DNA of 64,000 nt from Apilactobacillus quenuiae (GCF_002994005.1 NZ_POSN01000003.1:158446-222445), one strand, 5' to 3'. Numbered from the stretch's first letter, positions 33,555-43,112 are shown. Translations and numbers: made by a program. The notes: generated by a model not told the origin, from the sequence alone.

Positions 33555-34433
33555 ATGCTACTTGGCAGCATTGAGGCGGGCGGCACTAAATTTGTTTGTG
33601 CTGTTGGTAATAACGATTATCAAATTGTTGATAGTACAATAATAAAAACAACAACGCCTGAAGAAACATTTGAAAAAACAATTAATTTTTTTAAAAAATA
33701 TAAAGATTTAGCGGCTTTAAGTATTTCGTCTTTTGGCCCTATTGAAATTAGAAAAAAATCATCAAAATACGGATATATTACTGATACCCCTAAAGAAGGT
33801 TGGTCTAATGTTAACTTTTTAGGAATCATTAAGGACAATTTTAATGTTCCAATATATTGGACTACTGATGTTAATGGATCTGTGTATGGTGAATATATTA
33901 ATTTTCAAAAACAAGGTAAAGATTTAGACTCAATTGTTTATTATACAATTGGAACTGGCGTTGGTGCTGGAATCATTATCAATGGAAAATTTATTGGCGA
34001 CATGGGTCATCCAGAATTAGGTCACGTAAAATTAAAACGTCATCCTGATGACCTTAATTTTGGCGGTATTTGCCCCTATCATAAGGATTGTCTAGAAGGA
34101 TTAGTTTCTGGTCCTACTTTTGAAAAAAGGGTCGGTAAAAAAGGACAAGATGTTCCATTAACTAATCACGTTTGGGACATCATGGCATATTACGTTGCCC
34201 AGGCTGCAGTTCAAATGACACTAACTTTTCGTCCAGCAAAGATTATTTTTGGTGGTGGAGTAGTCAGTGAAACTTTTCTTAAAAAAGTAAGAGCCGAATT
34301 TGAAAAACTACTAAATGGTTATATTACGATTGATAATGTTGATGATTACATCATTATGCCTTTGATTGATGATAATGGTTCCGCAACTTATGGTAATTTT
34401 GCATTAGCATCATCATTAATAGATAAAAACTAA
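33555..34433 (+). CDS. scrK: ROK-family fructokinase
   Basis: 292 residues: phosphorylates fructose with ATP in the cytoplasm. SIEAGGTKFVCAVG is the ATP phosphate motif; IGTGVGAGIIING holds the ROK signature, and GHVKLKRHPDD plus GGICPYHKDCLEGL supply the His and three-residue Cys/His/Cys zinc site of fructokinase-type ROK proteins. FGGGVVSE near the C-terminus is the adenosine motif. AAGGAG precedes the ATG. Single gene; next to mannitol dehydrogenase it places fructose at the branch between phosphorylation and reduction to mannitol. Confidence 0.9.
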   Translation: MLLGSIEAGGTKFVCAVGNNDYQIVDSTIIKTTTPEETFEKTINFFKKYKDLAALSISSFGPIEIRKKSSKYGYITDTPKEGWSNVNFLGIIKDNFNVPIYWTTDVNGSVYGEYINFQKQGKDLDSIVYYTIGTGVGAGIIINGKFIGDMGHPELGHVKLKRHPDDLNFGGICPYHKDCLEGLVSGPTFEKRVGKKGQDVPLTNHVWDIMAYYVAQAAVQMTLTFRPAKIIFGGGVVSETFLKKVRAEFEKLLNGYITIDNVDDYIIMPLIDDNGSATYGNFALASSLIDKN

Positions 34434-34482
34434 GTGCATTTATGCACAATGTAATTTTTAACAAAAAAATATATAAATAATT

Positions 34483-34543
34483 AAAAATAAGCACAACTTG
34501 TAAACCCTTTCATAGCAAAGATTTACTTAATGTGCTTATTTTT
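34483..34543 (+). terminator. Long-loop terminator after the fructokinase gene
   Basis: AAAAATAAGCACA (34483-34495) pairs with TGTGCTTATTTTT (34531-34543); an inner GTAAA/TTTAC pair extends the hairpin. T run continues after it. Confidence 0.65.
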
Positions 34544-34695
34544 TATCGATTATTTTTCAAGAAATTTTCCACAAAATGCTTTCTTTTTTTGAAAAATGAG
34601 TTATCATAATAGTTGTAAGATTGTGAAATGATTAATTAATTATTTTGCATAAGAAATTAATAAACTTGAAATTCAATATGAAAGGATCTTGAATT

Positions 34696-35697
34696 ATGAA
34701 AGCATTAGTTTTAACTGGTAAGAAACAATTAGAAATTCAAAATACTGAAAAACCTGAACCAAAGGCTAACGAAGTTGTTGTAAACGCTAAGTACGCTGGT
34801 ATCTGTGGTACTGATTACGCATTGTATAATGGACTTCCTGGTTCAGCTCCAGCTGTTCCTCCAATCGTTTTAGGACATGAAAACTCAGGTGTTATCTCAG
34901 CTGTTGGATCAGACGTTACTGATTACAAAGTTGGTGACCGTGTAACTGTTGACCCTAATATCTACTGTGGTAAATGTAAGTACTGTCGTACTGGCCGTCC
35001 TGAATTATGTGAAAACCTATCAGCCGTTGGTGTTACTAGAAACGGTGGCCTAGAAGAATACTTCACTGCTCCTACACAAGTTGTATACAAATTACCTGAA
35101 AGTGTTGATTTAAAATCAGCTGCTACATGTGAACCAATTTCATGTGCTGTTCACGGTATGGACTTATTAAGCATTAAACCTTACCAAAACGCTCTAGTTA
35201 TTGGTGATGGTTTCATGGGTCTAATCTTTGCTCAATTACTAAAATCATACGGTGTTAAATCAGTTACTTTAACTGGTCGTCATGATGACAAATTAGCTAC
35301 TGAAAAAGAAAAGACTGGTGCTGACAAAGTTATCAACACTACTAAAGAAAAGATTCCTTCAGAATACGATGTTGTTATCGAAGCTGTTGGTCAACCTGCT
35401 ACTCAAGAACAAGCTGTTGAAGCAACTGTTAAGGGTGCTCAAGTATTAATGTTCGGTGTTGGTGCTCCTGACCAAAAATTCGAAATGAACACTTACGAAG
35501 TATTCCAAAAACAATTAACTATCCAAGGTGCATTCATTAACCCTAATTCATTTGAAGATGCTATCGCATTACTACAAAGCAAGGGTGTAGATGTTGCTGA
35601 CATTATTGATAATGTTATCAGCCTAGAAGATGTTGAAGGCGTTCTAAACGGTACTTCAGACCTTAAAGGTAAATGTGTAGTTAAGGTTTCTGACTAA
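34696..35697 (+). CDS. mtlK: Mannitol 2-dehydrogenase, zinc-dependent
   Basis: 333 residues, medium-chain dehydrogenase that reduces fructose to mannitol with NADH. The sequence strongly resembles Leuconostoc mannitol dehydrogenase: LPGSAPAVPPIVLGHENSG, VDPNIYCGKCKYCRTGRPEL, ENLSAVGVTRNGG. Catalytic zinc ligands Cys38 (GICGTD) and His/Glu in GHEN; structural zinc from the four Cys of YCGKCKYCRTGRPELC. NAD motif at about 170 (VIGDGFMGLIFAQLL). The codon choice (GGT, GAA, AAC, CTA) suggests high expression. AAAGGATC precedes the ATG. A key NADH sink of fructophilic and heterofermentative species. Confidence 0.93.
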   Translation: MKALVLTGKKQLEIQNTEKPEPKANEVVVNAKYAGICGTDYALYNGLPGSAPAVPPIVLGHENSGVISAVGSDVTDYKVGDRVTVDPNIYCGKCKYCRTGRPELCENLSAVGVTRNGGLEEYFTAPTQVVYKLPESVDLKSAATCEPISCAVHGMDLLSIKPYQNALVIGDGFMGLIFAQLLKSYGVKSVTLTGRHDDKLATEKEKTGADKVINTTKEKIPSEYDVVIEAVGQPATQEQAVEATVKGAQVLMFGVGAPDQKFEMNTYEVFQKQLTIQGAFINPNSFEDAIALLQSKGVDVADIIDNVISLEDVEGVLNGTSDLKGKCVVKVSD

Positions 35698-35716
35698 TTA
35701 TTTGGAGGATAAAATT

Positions 35717-36109
35717 ATGGCTTTAAACGATTACTTTGATGGATTACAACACGTTGGAATCCCTTCAAAAGATTTAGATAAGACAATTGAATTCTACAAA
35801 GCATTAGGCTTTGACCAAGCTGGCGCATTCCATAATGGTGAAAACCGTTGTGCATTCATGAGATATGGTAACTTAACCATTGAAACATGGGAAGGCGATC
35901 CAGTTGCTATGGAAAATGGTGCTATTAACCATCTTTCTATGAACTGTACTGATGTTGATAAAGCATTCGAAGCTGCTAAAGAACAAGGTTTCAATGTTTT
36001 AGATGACGAAATCCAATCAATCCCTACTTTCTGGGACAATGGTATTCGTTTCTTCAATATTCAAGGTCCTAACCATGAAAAAATTGAATTCTGCCAAATC
36101 ATTAAATAA
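35717..36109 (+). CDS. VOC-family (glyoxalase-like) protein
   Basis: 130 residues from ATG 35717, 8 bases after TGGAGG (the frame also opens at TTG 35702, inside that site). Two VOC modules: LQHVGIPSKDLDKTIEFYKALGF and NHLSMNCTDVDKAFEAAKEQGF, with His in QHVGIP and NHLSM and Glu in TIETWEG and EKIEFCQ as the expected metal ligands. It lies 19 bases after mtlK and shares its codon style, so the two are co-transcribed. A role in removing dicarbonyls or acting on a sugar-derived compound is inferred. Confidence 0.85.
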   Translation: MALNDYFDGLQHVGIPSKDLDKTIEFYKALGFDQAGAFHNGENRCAFMRYGNLTIETWEGDPVAMENGAINHLSMNCTDVDKAFEAAKEQGFNVLDDEIQSIPTFWDNGIRFFNIQGPNHEKIEFCQIIK

Positions 36110-36120
36110 TATTTGATAGA

Positions 36121-36155
36121 AAAAAATAGCTTCCCATTTGGGAGGCTATTTTTTT
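36121..36155. terminator. Bidirectional terminator
   Basis: AAATAGCTTCCCA/GGGAGGCTATTT hairpin with A and T flanks, between mtlK-VOC and the convergent secreted-protein gene. Confidence 0.8.
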
Positions 36156-36159
36156 GTGT

Positions 36160-36645
36160 TTATGGATGTGTTGCATATAAAGGTGTTTTTTTATTATTTT
36201 TAATTGAATCTTTTTGATTGAAATGAACATATTTGCTTGAGATCCAACCTTTTGTGCTAAAACCCTTGCCATAAATACTTACATAATAAGAAATAGATTG
36301 ACTAAAGCGACGTTTCTGATGTTTAGTTACTTTATAAAACTTAGTATCCATATGTTTCTTAGATACCTGCGCACTATAATTTGATGGATTGTTAACAATG
36401 ATTTTTTTTAAGGATATTTTTTTATGTTTATTAGTTGTTAAATATCCTTTATCATTCAATGAAACTTTTTCATTGCCCAACTTAATAGTTCTATGATAAG
36501 TATGCGTTGTATGCATTACTTTTTGTTGATGATTACTTTCAACATGATTTTTGTTGGCAGCAAATGCTAACTGATTACCAGATAAAATTAATGATCCCAT
36601 AATCACTCCACTTAATAATAATTTAAAATAAATATTGTTATTCAT
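36160..36645 (-). CDS. Small secreted protein with SH3-like tail
   Basis: 161 residues; signal peptide with hydrophobic core at about 8-27 and cleavage after AFA (AFA-ANKNH). The mature part is His/Lys-rich; YHRTIKLGNEKVSLNDKGYLTTNKHK and SISYYVSIYGKGFSTKGWISSKYVHF form a unit like the SH3/GW-type cell-wall-binding repeats of lactobacilli. AAGGGAAG precedes the ATG. It follows the GH25 lysozyme gene by 15 bases, so it may be a co-secreted wall-binding partner. Confidence 0.6.
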   Translation of the reverse strand: MNNNIYFKLLLSGVIMGSLILSGNQLAFAANKNHVESNHQQKVMHTTHTYHRTIKLGNEKVSLNDKGYLTTNKHKKISLKKIIVNNPSNYSAQVSKKHMDTKFYKVTKHQKRRFSQSISYYVSIYGKGFSTKGWISSKYVHFNQKDSIKNNKKTPLYATHP

Positions 36646-36660
36646 TAAAAGACTTCCCTT

Positions 36661-37587
36661 TTATTTATATATAGATACTGATTTTTTATTAGCAGTGTAT
36701 GTTGCTAAATTCCCTTTTGCCATGACCCGATCATTTTTAACTTTAAATGATTTAATAGGTAAAATTTCACCATACTTAGCTTTACGAAGCACTTTACCAT
36801 TAATATATAAATCAACACCATTTTTATTTATAACCTTCATATAGCTCATATTTTTAACATGATAATAAAGATTTAAATTAAGTTTTTTGTTGTTTTTTCT
36901 ATATAGTAAATCATTTATTCTACCGCCATATGGAATGGTATTCCCATCAACCTTTTGGCTCAATGATACACTAGGATAAACATTAGTATATTGCCATAGG
37001 TCATATTTATACGATGGATTAGGCATGTACTTAGAATAAGAAGCTAGCCAAATATTATTATATGCATTTAAAGTATTTTTATTGAATAAATCTAATGTAC
37101 TTTTAGATCCATATAATACAATTGGTTTGCCATCGTTCACAGCGCGCATCTCACTAGCCCAAGCTAAAGTTGAAGCATCAGTATTGTTTTTAAATCCAGT
37201 TTCAAAATCATTTGCATAAAACAATGCACCCTTAGCTAAAGTATAAAGTCTACGAGCTTCTTGCCTTGCTTGATATGGGTTATTATATTCACTATATCCA
37301 TAAACCCCATACTTTATATTATAACGATCCATTAACTTAACATTATGTTCAAATTGGGTATCCTTGTAACTACCATCTTGTACTCTTAAAATAACAAATT
37401 TAACTTCTTTTTTGAGATTCTTAGACTGATTATCAGTTAAATAACCTTGATACTGTGATATGTCATAAGCTACTGGTGAATAATTCTGGCTACTAGCGTT
37501 TACATTCGTTTTACCAAAAAATACAAATAAAAGCATACATAAAAATACAGTTGAAATACAAGCTAAGATCTTATTATTTTTATCCAT
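36661..37587 (-). CDS. GH25 lysozyme (muramidase), secreted
   Basis: 308 residues. Signal peptide or N-terminal anchor (about 8-25), then a GH25 domain (about 37-225): VAYDISQYQG carries the first catalytic Asp, and YANDFETGF the D-x-E pair that completes the active site; LASYSK and YDLWQYT are late barrel motifs. The C-terminal ~70 residues (VKNMSYMKVINKNGVDLY and beyond) form an SH3-like wall-binding module. It cleaves the MurNAc-GlcNAc bond. Start supported by AAGGGAC upstream. No phage genes are nearby, so it is probably an autolysin. Confidence 0.88.
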   Translation of the reverse strand: MDKNNKILACISTVFLCMLLFVFFGKTNVNASSQNYSPVAYDISQYQGYLTDNQSKNLKKEVKFVILRVQDGSYKDTQFEHNVKLMDRYNIKYGVYGYSEYNNPYQARQEARRLYTLAKGALFYANDFETGFKNNTDASTLAWASEMRAVNDGKPIVLYGSKSTLDLFNKNTLNAYNNIWLASYSKYMPNPSYKYDLWQYTNVYPSVSLSQKVDGNTIPYGGRINDLLYRKNNKKLNLNLYYHVKNMSYMKVINKNGVDLYINGKVLRKAKYGEILPIKSFKVKNDRVMAKGNLATYTANKKSVSIYK

Positions 37588-37634
37588 AATTATTCACAAC
37601 GTCCCTTTTAGTATTATTGGTAAGAAAGTATAAC

Positions 37635-37675
37635 AAAAAAATAGTCTAAAAACCACTAAGAGTCATAGACTATTA
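37635..37675 (-). terminator. Terminator of the Ser-rich lipoprotein gene
   Basis: ATAGTCTA/TAGACTAT hairpin, followed on the minus strand by seven T. Confidence 0.6.
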
Positions 37676-37684
37676 TAGATATTA

Positions 37685-38410
37685 TTATTTAATTGAAGCT
37701 GCCATCTTTAATGCAGCTGTAGCATTAGGAGCCTTAACTGTGTAAACAGAATTTCCTTCTTGCCAAGTAACTGAGCTTTCAGTATCACTTTCAATTTGGA
37801 TATTACCTTTACTTTGAGGAATAGGTAATGAATTGCTTTGAACAAACTTAACAGCTGCTTTAGCATTATCTACTGCTTTGTTACCGCCATTTTCAACATT
37901 AGCATGTGATACTAATGACCAATTACCAAAGTTAGTGCTTACATAAGCTTGACCAGCACCACGATCTTCATGACCTTTAACATTGTAACCTAAGTCTACT
38001 GAAGGTAATCCCTTAGTACTGTCGCTGCTTTGGTAGCCTACTTGTTGACTAGCAGCATTGGTATTACTATAGGTCTTCTTATTTAATGTTGAGCCATCCG
38101 TTGAATATCTAACATTATAGTTAGCCTTGTCACCACTAATTTTAGATTGAGCTGAATTTTGTCTTGGTAATTTTTCGTTTCCTAATTTACTATCATTATG
38201 GCTTGAACTAGTAGTATTACTAGAACTATTAGCTGAAGATGATTTGCTAGAGCTTGAATCACTTGAGCTAGAATTAGATGATTTCATGCTTGAACTAGAT
38301 TCTTGTGAGTCACTACTCTTTGATGATTTATCTGAGTTACCTTGACCACAGGCAGTTAAAACTAAGCCTAGAATGGCAATTGCAGGTACAATTTTCTTCC
38401 ATGCTTTCAT
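37685..38410 (-). CDS. Lipoprotein with Ser-rich linker, unknown function
   Basis: 241 residues from ATG 38410. Lipobox LVLTACG at about 16-21 means membrane anchoring by lipidation at Cys. A ~50-residue Ser/Lys linker (SSSSDSSSSKSS-type) then leads to a globular domain with NVRYSTDGSTLNKKTYS, VDLGYNVKGHEDRGAGQAYV and VSHANVENGG. I do not recognise the domain. A longer frame to 38467 lacks a ribosome binding site; AAGGAG lies about 13 bases before this ATG, a rather long gap. Single gene. Confidence 0.7.
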   Translation of the reverse strand: MKAWKKIVPAIAILGLVLTACGQGNSDKSSKSSDSQESSSSMKSSNSSSSDSSSSKSSSANSSSNTTSSSHNDSKLGNEKLPRQNSAQSKISGDKANYNVRYSTDGSTLNKKTYSNTNAASQQVGYQSSDSTKGLPSVDLGYNVKGHEDRGAGQAYVSTNFGNWSLVSHANVENGGNKAVDNAKAAVKFVQSNSLPIPQSKGNIQIESDTESSVTWQEGNSVYTVKAPNATAALKMAASIK

Positions 38411-38489
38411 ATAAATTGAGCATCTCCTTGTAAAACTATTTATAAATTCAGTATAACAAATGTGCAAGTCAATTTGTTTAAAGTTTAGG

Positions 38490-39293
38490 TTAAATTCTTG
38501 TTACTTTATCGTAAAGAACTGCAATAATATAAATAATTGTTTCAATTAAAGCAATAAAGAAACTGACTGGTAAATTGGTAATAAAACTTAGGTATAAACC
38601 TACCCAAGTGCCAATTAATGAAAATATAAAGGATAATAACATCATCCCCCAAATACTATGGGCAAAATATTTAGCTGATGATGCTGGAATCGTTAATAAA
38701 GCAAAGATCAATAAAGATCCCACTATTTGTGCTGTGACACTAACTGTACATGCCAACAATATCAAAAATACAATTGAAACAAAAGTATTAGCTCTAGAAT
38801 TAAAACTAGCTCCAATGTCATCAAATGAATTGTATTTTAATTTACGATAAATCAAAATAATTACTAAAATAATTAAAATACTTAATGCAACTAAAGTTGT
38901 TACATTATCCAAACTTATTCCCACAATACTACCAAATAAGATATTAGTAGCATAACTAGATTGACTATTAGCTAGTGATAAGAATAAGATTCCTAAACCA
39001 ATAAATAAAACTGAAAACACACTTATTGATGATTCCCGACGGCTGACTTTCGAGCCCACCGTTCCAATCATCAAGGAACTTAAAATGGTGAATATTAACA
39101 TCCCAATAATGGGATTAGTTCCTAAAAACACTCCAAAAGAAGCTCCAGAAAAACTTATTTCAGATAGTGTATGAGTAAAAAATGCTGTTCTTCTAGCAAC
39201 AACGAATACTCCTATTAATCCACATAAAATGGATATGAAAAAACTAGCAATAAATGCATATTGCATAAATGGATAGCTAAACATATCTAACAT
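38490..39293 (-). CDS. Mn/Zn ABC transporter permease
   Basis: 267 residues with about eight helices, ABC-3 (ZnuB/MntB) permease: YAFIASFFISILCGLIGVFVV at the start, FFTHTLSEISFSGASFGVFLG (parts THTLSEISFSG) typical of the family, and a C-terminal VSFFIALIETIIYI. It overlaps the ATPase gene by one base, third gene of the operon after binding protein and ATPase. Confidence 0.88.
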   Translation of the reverse strand: MLDMFSYPFMQYAFIASFFISILCGLIGVFVVARRTAFFTHTLSEISFSGASFGVFLGTNPIIGMLIFTILSSLMIGTVGSKVSRRESSISVFSVLFIGLGILFLSLANSQSSYATNILFGSIVGISLDNVTTLVALSILIILVIILIYRKLKYNSFDDIGASFNSRANTFVSIVFLILLACTVSVTAQIVGSLLIFALLTIPASSAKYFAHSIWGMMLLSFIFSLIGTWVGLYLSFITNLPVSFFIALIETIIYIIAVLYDKVTRI

Positions 39294-39958
39294 TATTTTA
39301 CCCCCTTTATTTTGGAAATGGTTCCTTGATGATTATAAATATTTAAATCATAGTCACCATAAGTTTGCACCAAAACTGGATCGTGGGTAATAAACATAAC
39401 TGCAGTGTTAGTTTTTTTAATAACTTGTTTAACCACATCTAGCAATAAAAATTTTGCTTCTTTGTCTAAGCTCGCGGTACTTTCATCTAAAATAAGTAAT
39501 TTTGGTTCTGAAACTAATGCTTGTGCTAAGAAAACTCTCTGTTGTTCACCACCGGAACAATTACCTAGTGGTGTTTTAGCCAAAGCTTCCAAATTAGTCA
39601 TTTTAATAACTTTTTTGACTAACGCTTTTTCATTTTTACCTAACCAAGGAAGCATTGAATGTTGTAAACCTAAACTAATAAAATCTTTTACTGTTAAAGG
39701 ATAATCATTATCAATGTTCCTAAATTGTGGCACATACTTCAACTGACTGCGTTTAACATTAGCTTTGACGGTATTATGCTTATTAAAATTTTTTAAAATA
39801 GCTTTAACCATGGTTGTTTTACCAACTCCATTTTCTCCTGTAACACAGGTTAAAGTAGCTGGTAAAATTTGAAATGATAAATTATTAATCAAGGTACGAT
39901 TTTTAACTGCAACGTTTAAATTGTTAACCGACAAAAGCGGTTGATTATTTTCTTTCAT
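39293..39958 (-). CDS. Mn/Zn ABC transporter ATPase
   Basis: 221 residues. Walker A TGENGVGKTTM, Q-loop YVPQFRNID, signature NCSGGEQQRVFLAQAL (LSGGQ variant CSGGE), Walker B LLILDESTASLD and switch ITHDP. Typical of the MntA/ZnuC class. Overlaps the end of the binding protein gene by 14 bases and the permease by one, a tightly coupled operon. Confidence 0.9.
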   Translation of the reverse strand: MKENNQPLLSVNNLNVAVKNRTLINNLSFQILPATLTCVTGENGVGKTTMVKAILKNFNKHNTVKANVKRSQLKYVPQFRNIDNDYPLTVKDFISLGLQHSMLPWLGKNEKALVKKVIKMTNLEALAKTPLGNCSGGEQQRVFLAQALVSEPKLLILDESTASLDKEAKFLLLDVVKQVIKKTNTAVMFITHDPVLVQTYGDYDLNIYNHQGTISKIKGVK

Positions 39959-40844
39959 CTTGTATCCTTTCTACTTGTTGGTATTGTGACAGCATCCAAT
40001 GCTGATAAGTTGTATTACTTGGCATTGTTTCAGTAACTTTAACAACTGGCACTTTATGTTTTTTTGCTAATTGAACTAAATTATCAACGATGGAATCACT
40101 AGCTTGGGTATTTTCAACAAAAAAAGCAATTTTATGATGAATAATATCGAGTTGTACTGATCTGATTTCACCAGGAGTCGGATCAGTTCCGTTTTCTACT
40201 GCCTTGGAATAGCCATTATCTTTAATTTGATAACCCATTTCATTTAATGAATAATCAAAAACCGGTTCTGAAACATCGACTAATTTTTTTCCCTTATTAG
40301 CTTTTAATTGTGCAATTTTATTTTGAATAGGAACAAAAGTTTTAATGTATTTTCGTGCATTATTCAAATAATATTCTCTATTAACTGGATCCTTGTTGCT
40401 CAAAGTTTGGGCAATTTTATTGGTTAACTTAATCATAGTTTGACTAAAATACCAAACATGCGGATTATCACCAGTTTTTTTATTGAGTAAATCGGCACCA
40501 ACATTTAATAATTTAGTGTGATGCTTTGTATTCTGGGTTAACGGTTCGATCCATAAATCATAACCTAATCCATTATATACGACTAAATTCGCATTCGAAA
40601 TATTCTCAGCAACTTTAATTGTTGGTTGATAATCATGTGGATCAACATTAGGATTATTTATAATTGATGTAACTTGGGCCTTGCTTCCAGCAACTGCGCT
40701 AGCTGCTTGTCCATATATATCAGTTGAGGTGACAATTTTCATTTTATTAGAGTGAGCGAAGTTACTATTACCACATCCAACTAAAATGATGCTCATAAAA
40801 AATACCATCATCGCAACATAAAATAAGTTCCGAATACTTTTCAA
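39945..40844 (-). CDS. Metal ABC transporter substrate-binding lipoprotein, Mn-type ligand set
   Basis: 299 residues, cluster A-I binding protein. Lipobox LVGCG at about 20-25. Predicted ligands are His70 (VDPHDYQPT), His129 (DNPHVWYF), Glu193 (VSEPVFDY) and Asp250 (ENTQASD), the His-His-Glu-Asp set of PsaA/MntC manganese binders rather than the His-rich set of ZnuA, and no His-rich loop is present. Manganese is therefore favoured, but zinc cannot be excluded. First gene of the three-gene operon, GAGT at the ribosome binding site. Confidence 0.85.
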   Translation of the reverse strand: MKSIRNLFYVAMMVFFMSIILVGCGNSNFAHSNKMKIVTSTDIYGQAASAVAGSKAQVTSIINNPNVDPHDYQPTIKVAENISNANLVVYNGLGYDLWIEPLTQNTKHHTKLLNVGADLLNKKTGDNPHVWYFSQTMIKLTNKIAQTLSNKDPVNREYYLNNARKYIKTFVPIQNKIAQLKANKGKKLVDVSEPVFDYSLNEMGYQIKDNGYSKAVENGTDPTPGEIRSVQLDIIHHKIAFFVENTQASDSIVDNLVQLAKKHKVPVVKVTETMPSNTTYQHWMLSQYQQVERIQDERK

Positions 40845-40976
40845 AGTTAGATACTCCTTATAATTCCAGATATAATTAATTGATAATTACACATAATTGA
40901 TACATAATTTTAACATATATATATTACAATTATTCTAATGAAGCATTAGATTTAAATAGTATTCGAGGTAAATTAA

Positions 40977-41843
40977 ATGATTAAACAAATTTGGATAGAT
41001 TTTAAAAATGCCCCGTTCAGAATTTGGCTAATCAGAGGAATCATATCAGTGATTTTATTAATAATGTTAATCATTGAATTAGCTAGATTGATATCCTCTC
41101 CAAAAGTAGAAGCTGAAAGCTTGAACTTGAGAAATGCACCAAATGATCAATCAAAAATCATTGAGCAAGTTCCGTATGGTCAACACTTAAAAATAATCAA
41201 AAGTAGTGAAAATAATTGGTGGTATGTAAAGTACAATAATCATAAAGGTTGGATTGCATCATGGTTATTAGATAAAAAAGATTATAATTCGAAAAACAGT
41301 AACAAAATTGATGAAGCTACCATTGTAATTGATCCTGGACATGGTGGCTCTGATTCTGGAACTTTATCCGCAAATCAACAATATATGGAAAAGACTTATA
41401 CTTTAAAAATGGCTAATAAAGTTGTCAGCCGCCTTAAAAAAATGAATGCCAATGTAATTATGACTCGAGATTCAGATAAATACGTTAGCTTAGGACAAAG
41501 GACTCGATTGTCTAATTATGTAAAAGCTGATCTATTTGTTAGCTTCCATTTTGATTCTGCAAATGGTGATGGTAACGCCAGTGGTTTTGGTGTATATAAA
41601 TACCATCCTAATGCTGATGGCGTTGCCAATAAAGTAAATGAAGGCTTTGACTTGCCATTACATAGTCGTGGCGTTTCAATGGGTGACTATTATGTTTTAC
41701 GTGAAAATAAACAACCTGCTATTTTACTAGAAATGGGATTTATGGATAGTAATCATGATTTGCAATACATTAGAAGCGATTCTTATCAAGAAACTGTTGC
41801 TAATCAAGTTGGAAAATCAATTAATAAATACTTTAATGAATAA
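40977..41843 (+). CDS. N-acetylmuramoyl-L-alanine amidase with SH3b domain
   Basis: 288 residues. An N-terminal membrane anchor (about 18-36) precedes a bacterial SH3 domain (ESLNLRNAPNDQSKIIEQVPYG, ending in KGWIASWLL) and an Amidase_3 catalytic domain: VIDPGHGGSDSGT with the first zinc His, Glu in YMEKTYTLKMA, second His in FVSFHFDSA, and the catalytic Glu in LLEMGFMDS. It cuts the bond between MurNAc and the stem peptide, for cell separation. GAGGT lies before the ATG. Confidence 0.92.
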   Translation: MIKQIWIDFKNAPFRIWLIRGIISVILLIMLIIELARLISSPKVEAESLNLRNAPNDQSKIIEQVPYGQHLKIIKSSENNWWYVKYNNHKGWIASWLLDKKDYNSKNSNKIDEATIVIDPGHGGSDSGTLSANQQYMEKTYTLKMANKVVSRLKKMNANVIMTRDSDKYVSLGQRTRLSNYVKADLFVSFHFDSANGDGNASGFGVYKYHPNADGVANKVNEGFDLPLHSRGVSMGDYYVLRENKQPAILLEMGFMDSNHDLQYIRSDSYQETVANQVGKSINKYFNE

Positions 41844-41880
41844 AAATAACCACCTAGGTCTTATACCTAAGTGGTTATTT
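41844..41880. terminator. Bidirectional terminator
   Basis: AAATAACCAC with GTGGTTATTT and an inner TAGG/CCTA pair, between convergent amidase and MFS genes. Confidence 0.8.
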
Positions 41881-41888
41881 ATTTGATA

Positions 41889-43112
41889 TTAGTTTTTAGA
41901 TAAGTTCTTTAAAGATGAAATGGACATCATGACAATAAAGCTAAAGATATATAAACATGATAGCATTCCCATAATCATAAATAATGAATGGCTTTCCATT
42001 AATAATCCAATCACGAATGGTGAAAAACCACCAATTGCACGCCCAATTCCCATAATAAAGTTATTGGCAGTTGATCTAATTTCTGTTGGGTATAGTCGAC
42101 TAATAATTGCTCCATAGCCACCATACATCCCGTTAGAAAAGAAACCGACAACTGTAGCTGCTAACAATAATGTAAAACCATTAACTGCAATTGTAAGTCC
42201 ATATACCGCAAAAGCAGCAATCAACAAGAAGATTCCAAAAGCTTTACGTGGCCCTAGCTTATCTAAGATGATGCCAAAGGTTAACATTCCAGCACTCATT
42301 CCAGTAATCGTAACAATCATCCATAATGATGATCCTGAAACACTTAATCCAAGTTGCTTTTGCATAATTGATGGCAACCAATTGATTAAACCATAGTAAC
42401 CAGCAATTTGCACAATAACCATTGTACTTAGTGCCAAGGTTTGATAAGTAATTTTAGGTGTCGAAAATAACTTCTTAATTGAAACTTTAGGACGTCTCTT
42501 AGTATTCGACATTGCTGCTATGAAATCTGGACTTTCTTTTAAATGTCTTCTGATTATAAATGCAAAGAAGATTGGAATAATGCCAACTAAGAATAATGCT
42601 CGCCAGCCAAACATTGGCACCATAAAAGCTGCCAATAGAGCTGCAACAATTGAACCTAATTGACCACCAATTATTGAGATAGAAACTGATTTACCTAATT
42701 GTTTCTTTTGGAAACTTTCACAAATCATTGCTACGCCGGCTCCATACTCACCACCAGCACCTAAGCCAACTAAGAATCTTAAAATTAATAAGGTTGTAAA
42801 GTCTTTAGCAAAGACGACTCCTGCAGTGGCAAAAGCAAAAATGAAAATGGTATAAGTTAAGATTTTAACTCGACCATAGCGATCAGCTAAAAGACCAAAT
42901 AAAATACCACCCAATAACGTCCCAAATGTAGTGATTGTTGACAACATTCCAGCGGCTGCTGAAGAAATGTGTAAACTTGCAATAATTGAAGTCAAAGTAA
43001 AAGAGATAAATGATATATCCATACTTTCTAACATTTGACCAATCGAAGTTGATGCAATCACCCATTTTTGGTTTTTCGACGTTAAAGCGTGGCTTTTTCG
43101 CGTGTTTTCCAT
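41889..43112 (-). CDS. MFS transporter, metabolite:H+ symporter type
   Basis: 407 residues with 12 helices. Motif A GLLADRYGRVKILT after helix 2, VGLGAGGEYGAGVAMICE in helix 4 and RSTANNFIMGIGRAIGGFSPF late, the pattern of the AAHS/SP-like group (aromatic acid or sugar-acid transporters). ATG 43112 was chosen, with GGAGG 8 bases upstream; a longer frame to 43163 has none. Substrate unknown. Confidence 0.85.
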   Translation of the reverse strand: MENTRKSHALTSKNQKWVIASTSIGQMLESMDISFISFTLTSIIASLHISSAAAGMLSTITTFGTLLGGILFGLLADRYGRVKILTYTIFIFAFATAGVVFAKDFTTLLILRFLVGLGAGGEYGAGVAMICESFQKKQLGKSVSISIIGGQLGSIVAALLAAFMVPMFGWRALFLVGIIPIFFAFIIRRHLKESPDFIAAMSNTKRRPKVSIKKLFSTPKITYQTLALSTMVIVQIAGYYGLINWLPSIMQKQLGLSVSGSSLWMIVTITGMSAGMLTFGIILDKLGPRKAFGIFLLIAAFAVYGLTIAVNGFTLLLAATVVGFFSNGMYGGYGAIISRLYPTEIRSTANNFIMGIGRAIGGFSPFVIGLLMESHSLFMIMGMLSCLYIFSFIVMMSISSLKNLSKN

